Source: Coffea arabica
Lineage: Eukaryota; Streptophyta; Magnoliopsida; Gentianales; Rubiaceae
Direction: 5' to 3'
Assembly: GCF_036785885.1 (NCBI RefSeq)
Contig: NC_092322.1
Span: forward strand, 12,360,466 to 12,424,465
DNA length: 64,000 nt
Numbering within the stretch: position 1 is the stretch's first letter; every line of letters starts with the position of its first letter. The notes under the pieces are model-generated. The model worked only from the letters and a program-made list of their open reading frames with translations, searched no databases and had not been told where the DNA came from. This document shows positions 21,439 to 33,360 of this stretch, in pieces. The translations under genes were made by a program, and so were the position numbers.

Positions 21439-24400
21439 CGTGACGGCCCCACCTCCCCCTAAGGCGAACCAGAGGGTTCGGCGGGCCGCCTGCCCAACTC
21501 TCGCCGGGACTCAGTCGATCACTACAATTCTCAAATGAATTACAATATAAATCTCAAATATACATCACATGGTCCACAAACATACATCCAAGTCTCCAAT
21601 AATTACATGTCACAAATGCAGCGGAAATTGATTCCAATCGTGGAATGTATACTTACATCCATATCAATTTCAAATATTTATACAAGACCAACTCGTACAT
21701 AAAATAGATCCAAACTTAAACTGTACACGATATAAGCCATCCAGTCACGTGAATAAGCACAACAAGCCCTTCCTTCGCCTTGAGCCCTGTGGGGGGGAAA
21801 TAAAATATTTTTGGGGTGAGCTAAAAGCCCAGTGAGTAACCAGTAAAATCAGTAATCAAATAGTTTTCACAAAAATTCATTTCATTGATGTCATGGTTCA
21901 GAAATCAGATGTACGTATTTTTGCTCTCGTGAGCCAGTGAAATCATTGTAATGTTTTAGAAGTTCAATAAGTAACCGGGGGTAAAAATGTAATTTTGTTA
22001 CAGGTCAACATTTGCACAGTGAGAGTAAAACAAAAGCAGAAAATGACACCACATGGTAATTCCACAAAGCTCAATGAGCTAAAATCTCAATAAGGTTCCG
22101 AACATGAAATTTTATAACAAAGCCAACACATTAACCATCAATAATCAATAATTCAAGAAACATTTACAATGGAAAGCGATAGTAACATATTCATTAAAAG
22201 GATACCGCTCACATGGAGCTATTCATTTGTTCGTTCCCCTGACATTTCCTCTTATTCCTCCAATTATTTGAAAATTTCATTTTTATAAATAAACCCTCGT
22301 TCATCTTTTTATTCGTTTATCCCCTTTTCCGGACGTTGACCGGACTCCACCCATCCGACGTTGGCCGGACTCCACCCATCCGGACGTAGCCGGACTACAA
22401 GGTAATACTCGAGTATACCAAATTCACCCAGGGTCACCATATCGCCCGACCGAGTCCGCTTCTGGCTCGAGTCGATCGGTAACGAAGGGCAGTGGCCAAT
22501 TCAGCCAAAAGGCTTACATCATGCGCAATTAGTATTTAATCATTAATCATTGAAAATTCATATTTATTTAGGTCGAGTGCGATAAAGTACACACTCGCCT
22601 AGAAAACTCGTTTTAACAATCATCGAAAGTACTTAACACATTTTCAATTAATAATGACAAGCCAATAAGTCAAGAATTACAGCAACCAAGGGACACTCAT
22701 ATGCAAGTACGCATGATATGCAAGAAAACAGTTTAAAAGTAACTTTTGAAAACAGTTTAAAAGTAAATAATGCAGGAAACGGTTCATAAAGAACTTCAGA
22801 AATAGTTTGAGGTCACTCACCTCAATGGCTCAGAAATCATCCATCATGTATCATTGCCTTGCTCAAACCCAAGTCTTAGATCACAAACTCAATGCAAACA
22901 AATCCTTTAAAAGTTCGGACAGCACTTCCCCTACATTTGCTAACTTTTCCAGCCATCATGGCTTCATTATTTCCTCAGCCAGTCCCAAAGGTACACACAC
23001 AACAACAAGTTCATCCATAGCCATTCAGCAAGCTCCAAGTAATACTAGTGCAAGTCAAGCTAGGGGGAAAAAAAATCCGGAAATGAAACTTAAGTTCAAA
23101 ACCAGAAAAACAGTTTTGACGTCATTTTGCGATAATGGTACCAAAGGCGTTATGATTGTCGGAAAAAGGTGCAAGACCCACCGTTTCGAAGATAAGAGAT
23201 AGGTCTACAACAATGTAGAAGGCCACTCAGTCCAAATCCTAGCACAACTAGGTTAAATGTGCCAAATACTCAACCGGAAACACCAAAAACAGGTTTACAA
23301 ATCACATAATGTTGTAATTACTATAACTCAGTCTATACAGGTCCAAATGCCAAAATTCCAAAGGCATATGGTAGCTAAGACATCCAGCTACATTTCATCA
23401 GAAGACACCAACACCTAAATCCAAAGCAATTCCAGTCAAAATGGCCAATTACAAGTGCAGTTTTCGCATTCTGATCAACCCAGAACAGCAACAGTAAAAT
23501 CGGCATATCTCACTCTACACTAATCCAAATAACCTGAAATTTTACAGGCACTTCAAACTCATCAATACCTACAACTTTCATGTTTTGAGAAAAGTCCAAT
23601 TCGGCCTCTAACATGGTGCAATAAATTCGGGCAGAATGAAGAACTACAAAACCTAATTTTCTGAAATTTCTTCCAAAACAGAAATTGATTGCACTTAATC
23701 ACTTTTTCCACCTCCTAGAGTCATTAAACATCATTTCCAATCATCATACATGACCACCCAATCATATCCCTATGAAAACAGAAAAATCCCCAAAAATAAT
23801 AAAACTTCACCAATTCAACCAAACTCAAGAAATAATCCATGAAATTGCATCTTATAACACCACTAATCATGAATTGAACATCATTAGAGGAAGGAGAGGT
23901 GTTCATCCACCACTTACCTTAGCAAAACAAGAGGGAGAGCTACTTGTCACCTTAAGCTTCCAAACAACTTCACCAAACAACTCACTATCACTAAAAGAAG
24001 AGGTTTTATGGAGTAGAAACTAGATCAAGCAAGTGTTTTGGAGGATTTGAGCTAGATAATTGCCAAACTTTGAAGAGGTTTTTTCTTCCTTCTTTGCTAG
24101 AGAGAGAATCAGCCAAGAGGTTGAAGACAAGAATGAATTTTGTGTGATTTTTAATATATTTAAGCAATTGGTCAAAAAGTCAAGAAAATGAATAGTAAGT
24201 CATAAGCTATTTCCAATACAATGGTGACACTTGTCACCTCCATAAATGCAATCTTATCTTTTCTTTTTCCTCTCACATCAATCAATTCACATCCTCTACT
24301 TATCCCTTAACACCCGATAAATTTTACACAGTATCCGGAATTTAACCTAATTGGCCGAATTTTTCCGAACTTTTCGTACTTGTGGGTCCCACGTCCGTTA

Positions 24401-24590
24401 TATATTCTTAATTTTCTAAAAACTCTCCAATACTAGGAAAATCATTTTTAAACTATTTTTGCTCATAAACTTTATCTGGGAAATTTTTCTAATCAAGAAA
24501 ATGTAGAAAAACGGGCGATTAAAAAAATAAACCCTAGAAAATTACAAAATTTTCGGGTTCTCAAACTCATTTTTTTTTCGGGGCGTCACA
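21439..24590 (-). mobile_element. Solo LTR of about 3.15 kb, probably Ty3/gypsy
   Basis: On the minus strand the element begins TGTGACGCCCCG and ends GGGGCCGTCACG, and it is flanked by a perfect 5-base target duplication, ATACT at 21434-21438 and at 24591-24595. The 3' dinucleotide is CG where LTRs normally have CA, one change away. No gag, protease, reverse transcriptase, integrase, primer-binding site or second LTR is seen, so this reads as a single LTR left by recombination. The length, the GACGCCCCG start and the phrase around 21790-21840 (CACTGGGCTTTTAGCTCACC on the minus strand) suit the long LTRs of chromovirus (Tekay/Del-like) elements, which is my family guess. A GC-rich imperfect direct repeat (CCGGACTCCACCCATCC twice) lies at about 22339-22381. 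The open frame at 22807-23202 is inside the LTR and is not a gene. Confidence 0.82.
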
Positions 24591-24595
24591 ATACT

Positions 24596-27500
24596 CATAA
24601 CGGATCGGCGAATGCAATATCCGCACCGACATAAACGTCGTCGAGTGGGAATGGCTGCACATTTCGATTAGCAGGATGAATATTGACTAGTTATATCAGT
24701 CAGCGTGAATTCACTGGCATCAACTGCATTGGGTTGAAGGCAATGGATAGAGGATGATGGGTAATTGCTATGGACTTGCTCCTGCATGTTTTGCTATGTT
24801 GTACAGATACGAAAAGGGAAGAAAGAAACTGATCATGCAAGCTGATTTATTGGAGGGCGTGCATCGAAGCATTGTCTTAGAAATTAGGGCCATGGGATAT
24901 ATTCCTGCCCTGAGATAAGGAAGTGGATGATTATTATGACCCATGTTCCAATTGATATGGTTGATGTGGCAAAGGGTTTTCTTGGCAGCAGGCTACTAGA
25001 TTAGGGATGAGTCCATGAAGTGAAGAAGTGGACTGTTAAATCGGCCATGAAGCCATATAGTGGAGTTGTAACAGTTTTCATCCCAGTCAGCTATAAACAC
25101 GAGAAAGGCATCAGAAAAAGGAGGAGGGGATGTCTCCGCCAAAAAAGACTTCTTTGTAAAACTGCTTTCCTAGGAATCTTTACATTCATGACGAAGTACT
25201 CTAATCAGCTTTCTTTCCCATTGTTTTCTTGATCAGTTACTTTGATGCATAATCCTTGAAGTTTCTCAAGACTGACGAATAGCAATCATCTAGGAGTTTA
25301 GTTTCATCAGCGCACTCTCTATTTCTTTTTTTTTTCTTGGCATAAGTCAAGTGACACGCTCGCAAATTCCAAACCAATGGCTTGTTCAAGTTCATAAGTG
25401 GTCTGATCAAGCATTTCCATGCAATGCCTTAGCATATCTACCTTATATATAAGAAAGGAACAAGGTTTAGTGTTTTTCTTTCCTTATGCCATATGACTTC
25501 TTAATTATCTGACAAGTGGCAACGTAAAATGTTTCTTGCAAATTGTCTAAAGCTTTCTCTTGTCCGAAGCCTTGTATTTCTTTCTTTTGGCATGCAACCG
25601 TTCCTTTCTCAATTCTCATTAGTGCTCCCCTTATCTTTTGCCCTAGGCTTCTTAATTCTCTGACAAGTTGACCGAAGCTTGACCGAAGCTTTTTCCTTGC
25701 AACTTGATCGAAGCTTTTTCCTTCTTTCAGCATTCTACTGTTTCTTTCTCAGTCAGATTGCCGTTGAAGCCTTTTCCTCCTTTCTCTCTATCACACGCGG
25801 CGCACCTATTCTGAGCAAGTCCAATTCCAAACGCCTATACTACCAAACCCAGCAAGTCAGCAACCTTCTTCAAGCATGTAAAAAGTTTGGATTTTTTCAT
25901 GATTTGGGAGATGGGCTTTGTGAGTTCCTTCTTCAAGCCAGTGGGTCAACTGCTATTTCTACAGACGCTTGATTTACTGATCACTCACATGGTGTTTGTA
26001 CTTCAGAGGAGGAAAATTGGGAGCAGGTGAACTACTTAACCTATTTCTGTATCAATTTCATGTTGCCCAATTGTTGGACACTCACGTGATAATTGTACTT
26101 TAAAGGAGTGAAATTGGGGATTTTTTGTTAGATTAGGCATGGCATTCTATTCTCATTAGCTTTGCTATTCAATTTTTTGCTCAAATCATGCTTTCTATTC
26201 AATTTTCAGCAGCCGTACGATTATGATGAGGAATATCTGTTTAGATGTGATTTTCCCTTTATTCCAGTTATGATAAGAAATAGGTTTCCTATTCACTTAG
26301 CCTGTATTTTTTCCAGTGACTTACCAATCAAAAACATGGAATAGACATATTTATCTGTGCATGGTGCTGGCTCATCTGCCTTATGAACTACAAGAAGAAG
26401 CCTCCGATTCTTTACATCTTATTCTCTAGAGTCTCTTTGGTGAGAAAAAATCTTCCTTTTTTTTTGCCAAATTTTTCACGTATAAATAATACACAGATTA
26501 ATAAATTCTAATATACATATATGCTTCAATTGATAGGTTCCTTTTGCTACGGTTCCTCCAAGGAATCCTTTAGCTTGAAGGTCAGTTTGTTGTCTTTTTT
26601 CAATCTATGAAGAGCTTTTCTTCATCTATGTGACTATATTTTCATAAGTAAAATTTCACCTTTCCCTTTTCTTTTTAGTAGTTTTTCTTCAGTTTCTACT
26701 TTATTTATTTTAAGTTTATTGGTGCTATTTATTTTGTGTGATCCTTTGTGAAACAAATGATTGCTTATTTGAGCAGGTGATTTTGTTAATATTGACAGTT
26801 ATACTTTTTCTGCAAATAAAGCACAATAAATAAAGGAGAAAATTGGTAAAACCTTAAAGCTTGAAGCATACATTCTTCATCATCCACTCCAAACTCTAGT
26901 GGTTGATGACATTTTTAAGAGTCCAATGAGCCTGTTGATGACTACAACCCTTTGGTAATCTTCTTTTGTGTCCTGTTGCAACCCCTTGACAATTGTGCTA
27001 CTGCAACCCGTTCAGCTACCCATTCACCTAAAAAAAAAAGTCAAAAATGAAGATACCAATCCAGTTCCCAATTCAATAATCCTTATTTTGAAATTTGGTG
27101 AATTCCTGAAGCAATATATTATTAGTGGCATACCTATAAAAAGGAGATATCCATTTGCTGATATTACTCTGAGTAACTAAGCTGTCCTATTGGTTTGTAT
27201 ATAATCAATGTTCTATCAAATAATCAAATTGCTATATACACTAGAAAAAAGATTGTAGTAATGGACATCAATACCAGATTTTGTGAACCAAAGTCATTAG
27301 CAATCTCCTGCTACTGGTGCTTTTGTCTTTAATCACAATGAAGTTATGCAAAATCTAAGTTAGTTTTTCTTACAATATACATATCTGATATATATGTGAC
27401 TTGTTGTTGTTCTAAATGAGGAATGAGAGAGATTATCTATTTTTCAGAGAACTTTAAGGTGGCAAAGCTTGTTTAGTGATCTAAGTGCCTGTTGGTTAAG

Positions 27501-27632
27501 CAACTTAAGACTTTGTACTTGTTGTTTCTAATTGATTACTTAGTGTGTGACTTGTTTGCTGTTTTGTTTAGTCTAGACTTGTCTAGGGCAATGAAAAGGC
27601 CGATGGTTACTTTCTTATTAGTATAGATAACA
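24596..27632. other. Intergenic DNA upstream of the RPA-like copy
   Basis: Removing the solo LTR rejoins 21150-21438 with 24596 onward. The stretch 24600-25230 is less AT-rich and could be old coding sequence, but no family is recognisable. At 25655-25725 there is a short imperfect repeat of GACCGAAGCTTTTTCCTT. A 97-codon frame at 25679-25972 and an 88-codon minus-strand frame at 25467-25733 have no recognised motif. Untranslated leader exons of the next gene could lie at 26300-27600 but cannot be fixed. Confidence 0.35.
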
Positions 27633-30600
27633 ATGGCAAGGAGATGTCTTTCAATGCAGGAAGTCCACGACAAGATGAGAAGGTGGACAGTGCTTGTGCA
27701 AGTTGTGGAGAAATCACACGTGTTAACCAGTAACGGATCGCCGCTTATCAGATTTCAACGTCTTGTCTTAACAGATTCTGAGGTGATATAAGCTAATTTA
27801 ACATTTCCTATATCATCAACATGTCCAGGTTATTAATTATCCTTTGTGCAATTTAATTTCAGGCCAATTACTTTTTAATATTGGTTTCTATTTATGTTTC
27901 TTGGGTAATATTGTTTCGTTGGAACTTAAAATAGTAACGCTTGCAAATTGACTATAGTGAAGTTCTGATTTAACTTACATGATTCTACCATATAATATTT
28001 CAAGGTTTATTATTAACAAATGATATATGCCTAATCAGTATAACTTTCTACATGGGAGATCATGTATAGTGATTTGAAAATGTTATAACTTGGATGCATT
28101 TGAGTGTCTCAATGTGCATTCAATGACTAAAACGAAGTGTTGAGGACTTACGGAAATGATTTATAGTAAAAGAGGAAAACACAGCAACTGTAAGTAAGAG
28201 TAGTTCACCTGTTTCCAATTTTTCTCCTCTGGACTTACGAAATACAAAGGACTTCTTGAAATTTTCAAGAAGGAAAAGAATCTGAAAAAAAATCCTCCTA
28301 CTAACGTGACCAATAGCTGCTAAAGTATTTATACAGAAAGCGTTTTAGATTTTTGCTACTTCAATTCTTTCGAAGAGTCCCACGTTTTCTACTGTTACAT
28401 ATCCCTGTATCTGAAATGCATTTTTTGCCTTTAAGGAAAATTGAGGCAAAAGATAGCAGTCTCTTGATAACATTAATTGATAGCAGTTTCTTGTCTAATT
28501 CTTTTCTGGTTTTCTACCATTTTTCTACATAAATGTCTCTGATTATTCTTAGTGATTTGTTTCTTGCAACTCAAATATTGCTGTTATATGTTTTATTCCC
28601 CCTCTTCCTCCTAAAAAAACAAACTTTGCATACTTGCTGTTGTATGTATCTCACCTTGAGCGTTCTACTTCAGTCTTTTAGTTAATATTGCTCATCTTGG
28701 TTCTTTCTGTGAACAGGGGAATATGGTTTTAGCTGTCATTTATGGAAATGACATTCATTATTTTGCTAATCTACTGCAACCATTCAAGCGATACTATATC
28801 ACTGGTGGGACTGTCAAAAAACAGGATGCAAAGTATAAAGTTAGTGACTATCACTTCTCATGGGTGATTCATAACAAGACATTAGTTGAAGAATATGTCG
28901 AGCCAAATCCACCAATGCTACCATGCACTTTTGAATTCACCAAATTTGAAGACCTTTTTAGGTTCGCAGACACGGAGAATGTTCAGAGTAAATTATATTT
29001 ATGCTTTACTAATTGAAATATAAATTCATTTTCATATTTCCTTTAATTATTGAAACACAGCTCACATCTTCTCTTTTGGTTTGTACGAAGGTTTACAAGC
29101 TGTTGTCATCACTGCATTTGCGACAAAGGAACAGAATAACGGCTCTACAACAAGAGACTTCATTGTTATGAATGAAGAGTTAGTTATATGAACCTTACTT
29201 TTAATATTTCTATTCAATGCATAAAATTATTGCATTCACATTTTTCCCTGTTTTTCCTCTTTTTTGTAAAGGAAAAAACCAATGCTTCTTACTCTTTAGA
29301 ATGAGTTCGAACAAAATCAAGGAACACAGCTTGCAAACAGCATTGGGAATGCCAATGTTATCATTGGCATGAAACTGAAAATCACAACAGCTTGCAAACA
29401 GCATTGGGAATGCCAACGTTATCAATGGCATGAAACTGAAAATCACAACTTTTAATTGTAAGTTAAGCTAATATACTTTTAACAACTCATACTTCTATGA
29501 CAGTCATCCAGTTAGAATAACTTAGCCAATCACTGGCTTTTAAATTGCTCTATTATTTAATGAAAACCATTGCTTTTTATTATTAGACTTATCCCTGACA
29601 ACCAAGCCTGGGAGTGGCCGTCTGATTAATCCTCTCACTTCTGAAGCAAATGCACTCAAAGAATGGTACGCATGTTCTTTGATCATTTAAGTTAAACTTT
29701 TCTAGATCCCTTTGATAAATTATAGTCTGTTGCATTGATTTTTTGGATAGGTATAATGCAAATAAAGAAGAAATTGCAGAGTTGATAAAACAAATGGCAT
29801 ACAAAGATTCATCTAAGCTGCTGCCTCCTCCAAGTGCTAATGACATGATCAGTGTAACCAATGCACTTAACACACTCAAAGATGTAATTTTCTTTTTCAT
29901 TTATAATCTGATTTACATCTTTCAGCCATCCAAAATAATGCAAGACTTGGGTGTTTTTCTTTCTGTTCACAAAAACATCTATTAGGTGAAAACAGTTTAG
30001 ATAACAAGAAAAACCAGTTTGACCCCTGGGCAACAAAAATTCTGGTTTGCAGCATGTGAGAACTGCCAAAAGGCTATCAATGTTGACGTAGGATGGGTTA
30101 TGAGATGCCCATCTTGCAAAGAAGAGAGCAAAGTTGTAGCAAGGTAATTACCAAATTAAGTTTCCTTCTCTTGTAATGAAAAATTAGAATATAATATTTT
30201 ATTTCCAATGTGCAATAGGACCCGAATTGGGATTACTGTGGATGATGGTACGGGCTCCATAAACACTGTTACCTTTGGCCTTGATGCTGAAAGGTTTATC
30301 TCATTTACAGCTCTTCAATTCTGGGAAGCTCATAATGAGGTAAGCTAACAATCTTGGCAACAAAAATTGCTGCTACAAGTTTAACTCTTGCATGATAATA
30401 TAACTACCAGCTTAATACATCTTGCTTAATGTTGTCGATTCTTTTTCCCTTCATAGATTTCTTCATTTTCCCCTTCAACTACCATGAACTTCATGTGCCT
30501 ATATTTCTGCTACCCATTATAGTTTTCTATATTTCTACTGACTTGAAAGTTTCCTATATCATGTGGGCTATATTTCTGGTGGAATTGCCAGTTTCATTTT

Positions 30601-31687
30601 TGCTTTCCATTTTTTTGTTATTTTTGTGTGTGATATTCAGGCAGTTGGTTTTCCTGCTAATTTGAACTTTCATGCTTGTAGCCTTTTCTATTAGTTACTG
30701 AGGCCACAAACTGTCAAATTCTTACTGTTGTATGAGGATAATTTATTAGAAATTTAGTTGTAAGAAACCCATAAAGCAAAAGGAGGGGTGGTGGTATTCA
30801 GGAAAAAACAATAATAGTTGTCAATGGGTACATTTTTCTAGATAAGGTTATGAGATTTGAGTCCAATTGAGCTATCCTGTAAATGAGATATCGAGTTACC
30901 TCTTCCAACCCCTTCTTTGCCAGATTTGATTGGTTTTAGGCAAATAAGTAAATAGAAATTTTGTGCACAATTGGAACTGTATATTTGATACTAATAAAGT
31001 TTGTGCATGATTGGACAATTAGAGCATTGGACATTCTTCGCATGACAGATCCAATCTCAATCGAATTGGAACTGCATGTCCAGAATGAGTCAAATAATTT
31101 AAACAGACTCAGAATAGTCTGATGAATAGGCACAAGTAATAACTACCGAATAATTTGATTTTTATGCTTCTTTTATTGAGTATGAATATTGCTCTCACCA
31201 TGTAAAAGTGTAATGATTGTAGGAAACAAAAGATTATTTGGCTTTGCCATCATTCACAGTAATTTCATAATGTCTTAGGTATAATATGTTTTGTTTCCTT
31301 CCATAACTTATGATTGGGGTCCAATTCTTTTTACACAATATGAAGTTACTCAGAATTTGAATATCATTGCCCAAGTCAAAATCTACAATAAGAGCTTCTA
31401 TTTCCAAATAAATAGCTAATATTTCAGGATACACTTGCTAATTATTTATACTTTAAAACAAAAAATTGCAGCAGCTTAACTTTTTTGCTGAACTAGCATC
31501 TACAATCGGAAAGCATTCGATTGTGTGTTTCATTCGCTGCTATGAGGCAGATTATCAAGACCAGAAGGAAGGCAAGTATAATATTGTCAAGGCATACACT
31601 ACTGAGGAATTAGTTCACATTCCAATGGCAATCACGACTGCAGAAACGAATGAAAAAATTCCAGACCTTCATGCTACTGTCCTGTAG
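27633..31687 (+). pseudogene. Replication protein A 70-kDa (RPA1)-like gene, disabled
   Basis: Exons by splice signals and frame: 27633-27782, 28717-28987, 29061-29178, 29272-29457, 29587-29665, 29751-29883, 30001-30143, 30220-30339, 31472-31687. Order of domains: an OB fold like RPA70 DBD-A (RFQRLVLTDSEGNMVLAVIY); a DBD-B-like part ending in INPLTSEANALKEWY; a DBD-C-like part with a zinc ribbon (CENC...CPSC); and a C-terminal OB part. RPA70 is the large subunit of the eukaryotic ssDNA-binding complex; plants have many RPA70-like copies. Two lesions break the frame in exon 4. At 29297-29299 a TAG stands where the family has Trp (LLTL-W-NEFE context), and a 61-bp tandem duplication (29327-29387 and 29388-29448) shifts the frame and leads to a TAA. 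The other exons keep frame, so inactivation looks fairly recent. Exon 7 needs the acceptor ending at 30000; the earlier one at 29985 would add a stop. Confidence 0.8.
29327..29448 (+). repeat. 61-bp tandem duplication inside an RPA-like exon
   Basis: The 61-base unit beginning ACAGCTTGCAAACAGCATTG occurs twice head to tail and differs at only two positions (AATGTTATCATTGG against AACGTTATCAATGG). Since 61 is not a multiple of three, the second copy is read in a shifted frame and reaches a stop about 20 codons later. With one copy the reading would continue to KLKITTFN and join the next exon in phase. Confidence 0.93.
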
Positions 31688-31713
31688 TCTGCCAAAAAAA
31701 AAATGAATTTTTC

Positions 31714-31929
31714 AGTCCATCAACCAAAAATTTGCTTGATACCATCGCTGAATCTTCTGCTACTGCAAACAAAGTGCCGCCTCCAGTGACCATAGCAAAA
31801 AGGACCTTGGTTTTTGGAACTGTGCCTTCTAAAATTGGTTTGAATTTTGCTGAAGCTAATACATCTACCTTGCTGCCCACCAATGCACCTGGAAGTCCCT
31901 TGAAGAAGCAGCGTGATGATGAACTCTGA
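31714..31929 (+). pseudogene. Possible detached C-terminal tail of the RPA-like gene
   Basis: Just after the stop at 31685 another frame is open up to TGA at 31927-31929. It is Ala/Thr/Pro-rich and ends SPLKKQRDDEL, like the basic tails of RPA70-like proteins. It is out of phase with the last exon and separated by 26 bases that contain an A-run, too short for a normal intron. It may be the original C-terminus lost by mutation, or 3' UTR. Confidence 0.35.
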
Positions 31930-33360
31930 ACTTCCTTGAAGCCTTTTGAATTGCTAATTTTGCTAATGTTGAAGCACTTTACAGCTGAATTACTAATCTT
32001 GCATCTTTTGACATAATATTGACATCCATTAAGAAATTGTTCTTTTGTGCACCTTAATGGATCTCAATATGTGATCTTTTGTAATTGCCGCCTATCATTG
32101 CACTTTATATTAAGCATTCAACAAGTCATCTCCTATCTCTATAAGACTAACTTGCATTTGAAGATATCAAGCTGTTTGTAACACTACTTACCAATCTTTT
32201 GTCATCTTCTCTTATTTTTTGCAATGCTAATGGTTTTTTGGTTTGTTTAGTCTTATATTGTTAGCTGCATGCTTGATTGGTAATCGATAATTTTAAGAAT
32301 GCTATTTCACAAACATTACTGTTAATCTTACCTTATACGAAAATATATGATAATAGATCATAGGGGGCCTAGGCTATGCTTATCACAGCCGATAACCTCC
32401 TAGTTTTGCTATTGTGAACTCAACTCTTGGTTTCAAAATGAGCCACGTTTGCAACTTGGGTATTCAACACATGTTCCTTGGTTTAATTGATAGCAAATTG
32501 AAGAACATGACGGAAAGTTTCAGATGCGCTTCATATGTTTTCCATGATGTGATTCAATGTTTCATCTGTTGTTCATAGTCATGAAATCTTTTTTTTTTTT
32601 TGAGTTATAGCCATGAAAACTATACATGAGATACATATTTATGTATACGAACATACACACACTCATAAAAGCTGCAAATCTAAGGCAACTTTTTTTATCA
32701 CTAGATTCAAGGGAGTATGTAGACTCGAAGGTGTTGAATGGTGATTTCTTGCATTTCCTGAAGACGAGGGAATCTTTAAAACTGAAGCAGCAAGAGCTGA
32801 TTTGGCTAACTATTAAGATTAACTAAGTGAATGTGATAGAAATTTAAGACAACTAATATCAAGAATAGATGCTGTTGTCCTATCTCTATACACTTGAGAA
32901 GAATTGGGAGAAATTAAGTGTAGGGATTAAGTTGGAGAAGAGATGCTTCTTCATTTTGCAATTGAGAATAGTTGACACATTGGGTCAAGAAATACGTGAG
33001 TTGTCATGTTTATCCATTTATTATTGACCAGGTGATGTGTAGTGTTTTTATATGCTACACACTAAAATGGCTCATTTTCAATTTGAAAACTAAAATTTAA
33101 CGTCAATGATATATGTGAACGACGATTAGTGCTGATTCCCTTCTTCATTTTCATTTCTAATTCTTGGGAATTCTTATTTGTAATTTATTTATTGCATCTA
33201 TTTTAGTGATACAACTAGATAAAAGAACCACAGAGAAAATACAAGTTGAAATCCATTGTTCTCTCTCAAAAAAAAAAAAAGAGTTGAAATCCATTGTAGA
33301 ATCGACTTTTACGAGAGTCCACCAATGCAGTTACACTCATCTTCTTTTTATGTACAAGAA
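31930..33360. other. Intergenic, no gene seen
   Basis: AT-rich 3' flank of the RPA-like copy. A 66-codon frame at 32626-32826 has no recognised features. The only notable structure is the small flanked insertion at 33260-33281 (separate entry). Confidence 0.4.
33244..33297 (+). repeat. Direct repeat flanking a 22-bp A-tailed insertion
   Basis: AGTTGAAATCCATTGT occurs at 33244-33259 and again at 33282-33297. Between them are 22 bases, TCTCTCTC followed by 13 A and G. A 16-base direct repeat around an A-tail looks like the footprint of an extremely 5'-truncated LINE or SINE insertion. Confidence 0.6.

Noticed and set aside
22807-23202. 131-codon frame
   Set aside because: Inside the long solo LTR, with no retroelement or host protein motif.
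25679-25972. 97-codon frame with QACKKFGFF
   Set aside because: The phrase faintly recalls 2-oxoglutarate oxygenase N-termini, but nothing else follows and there is no supporting exon.
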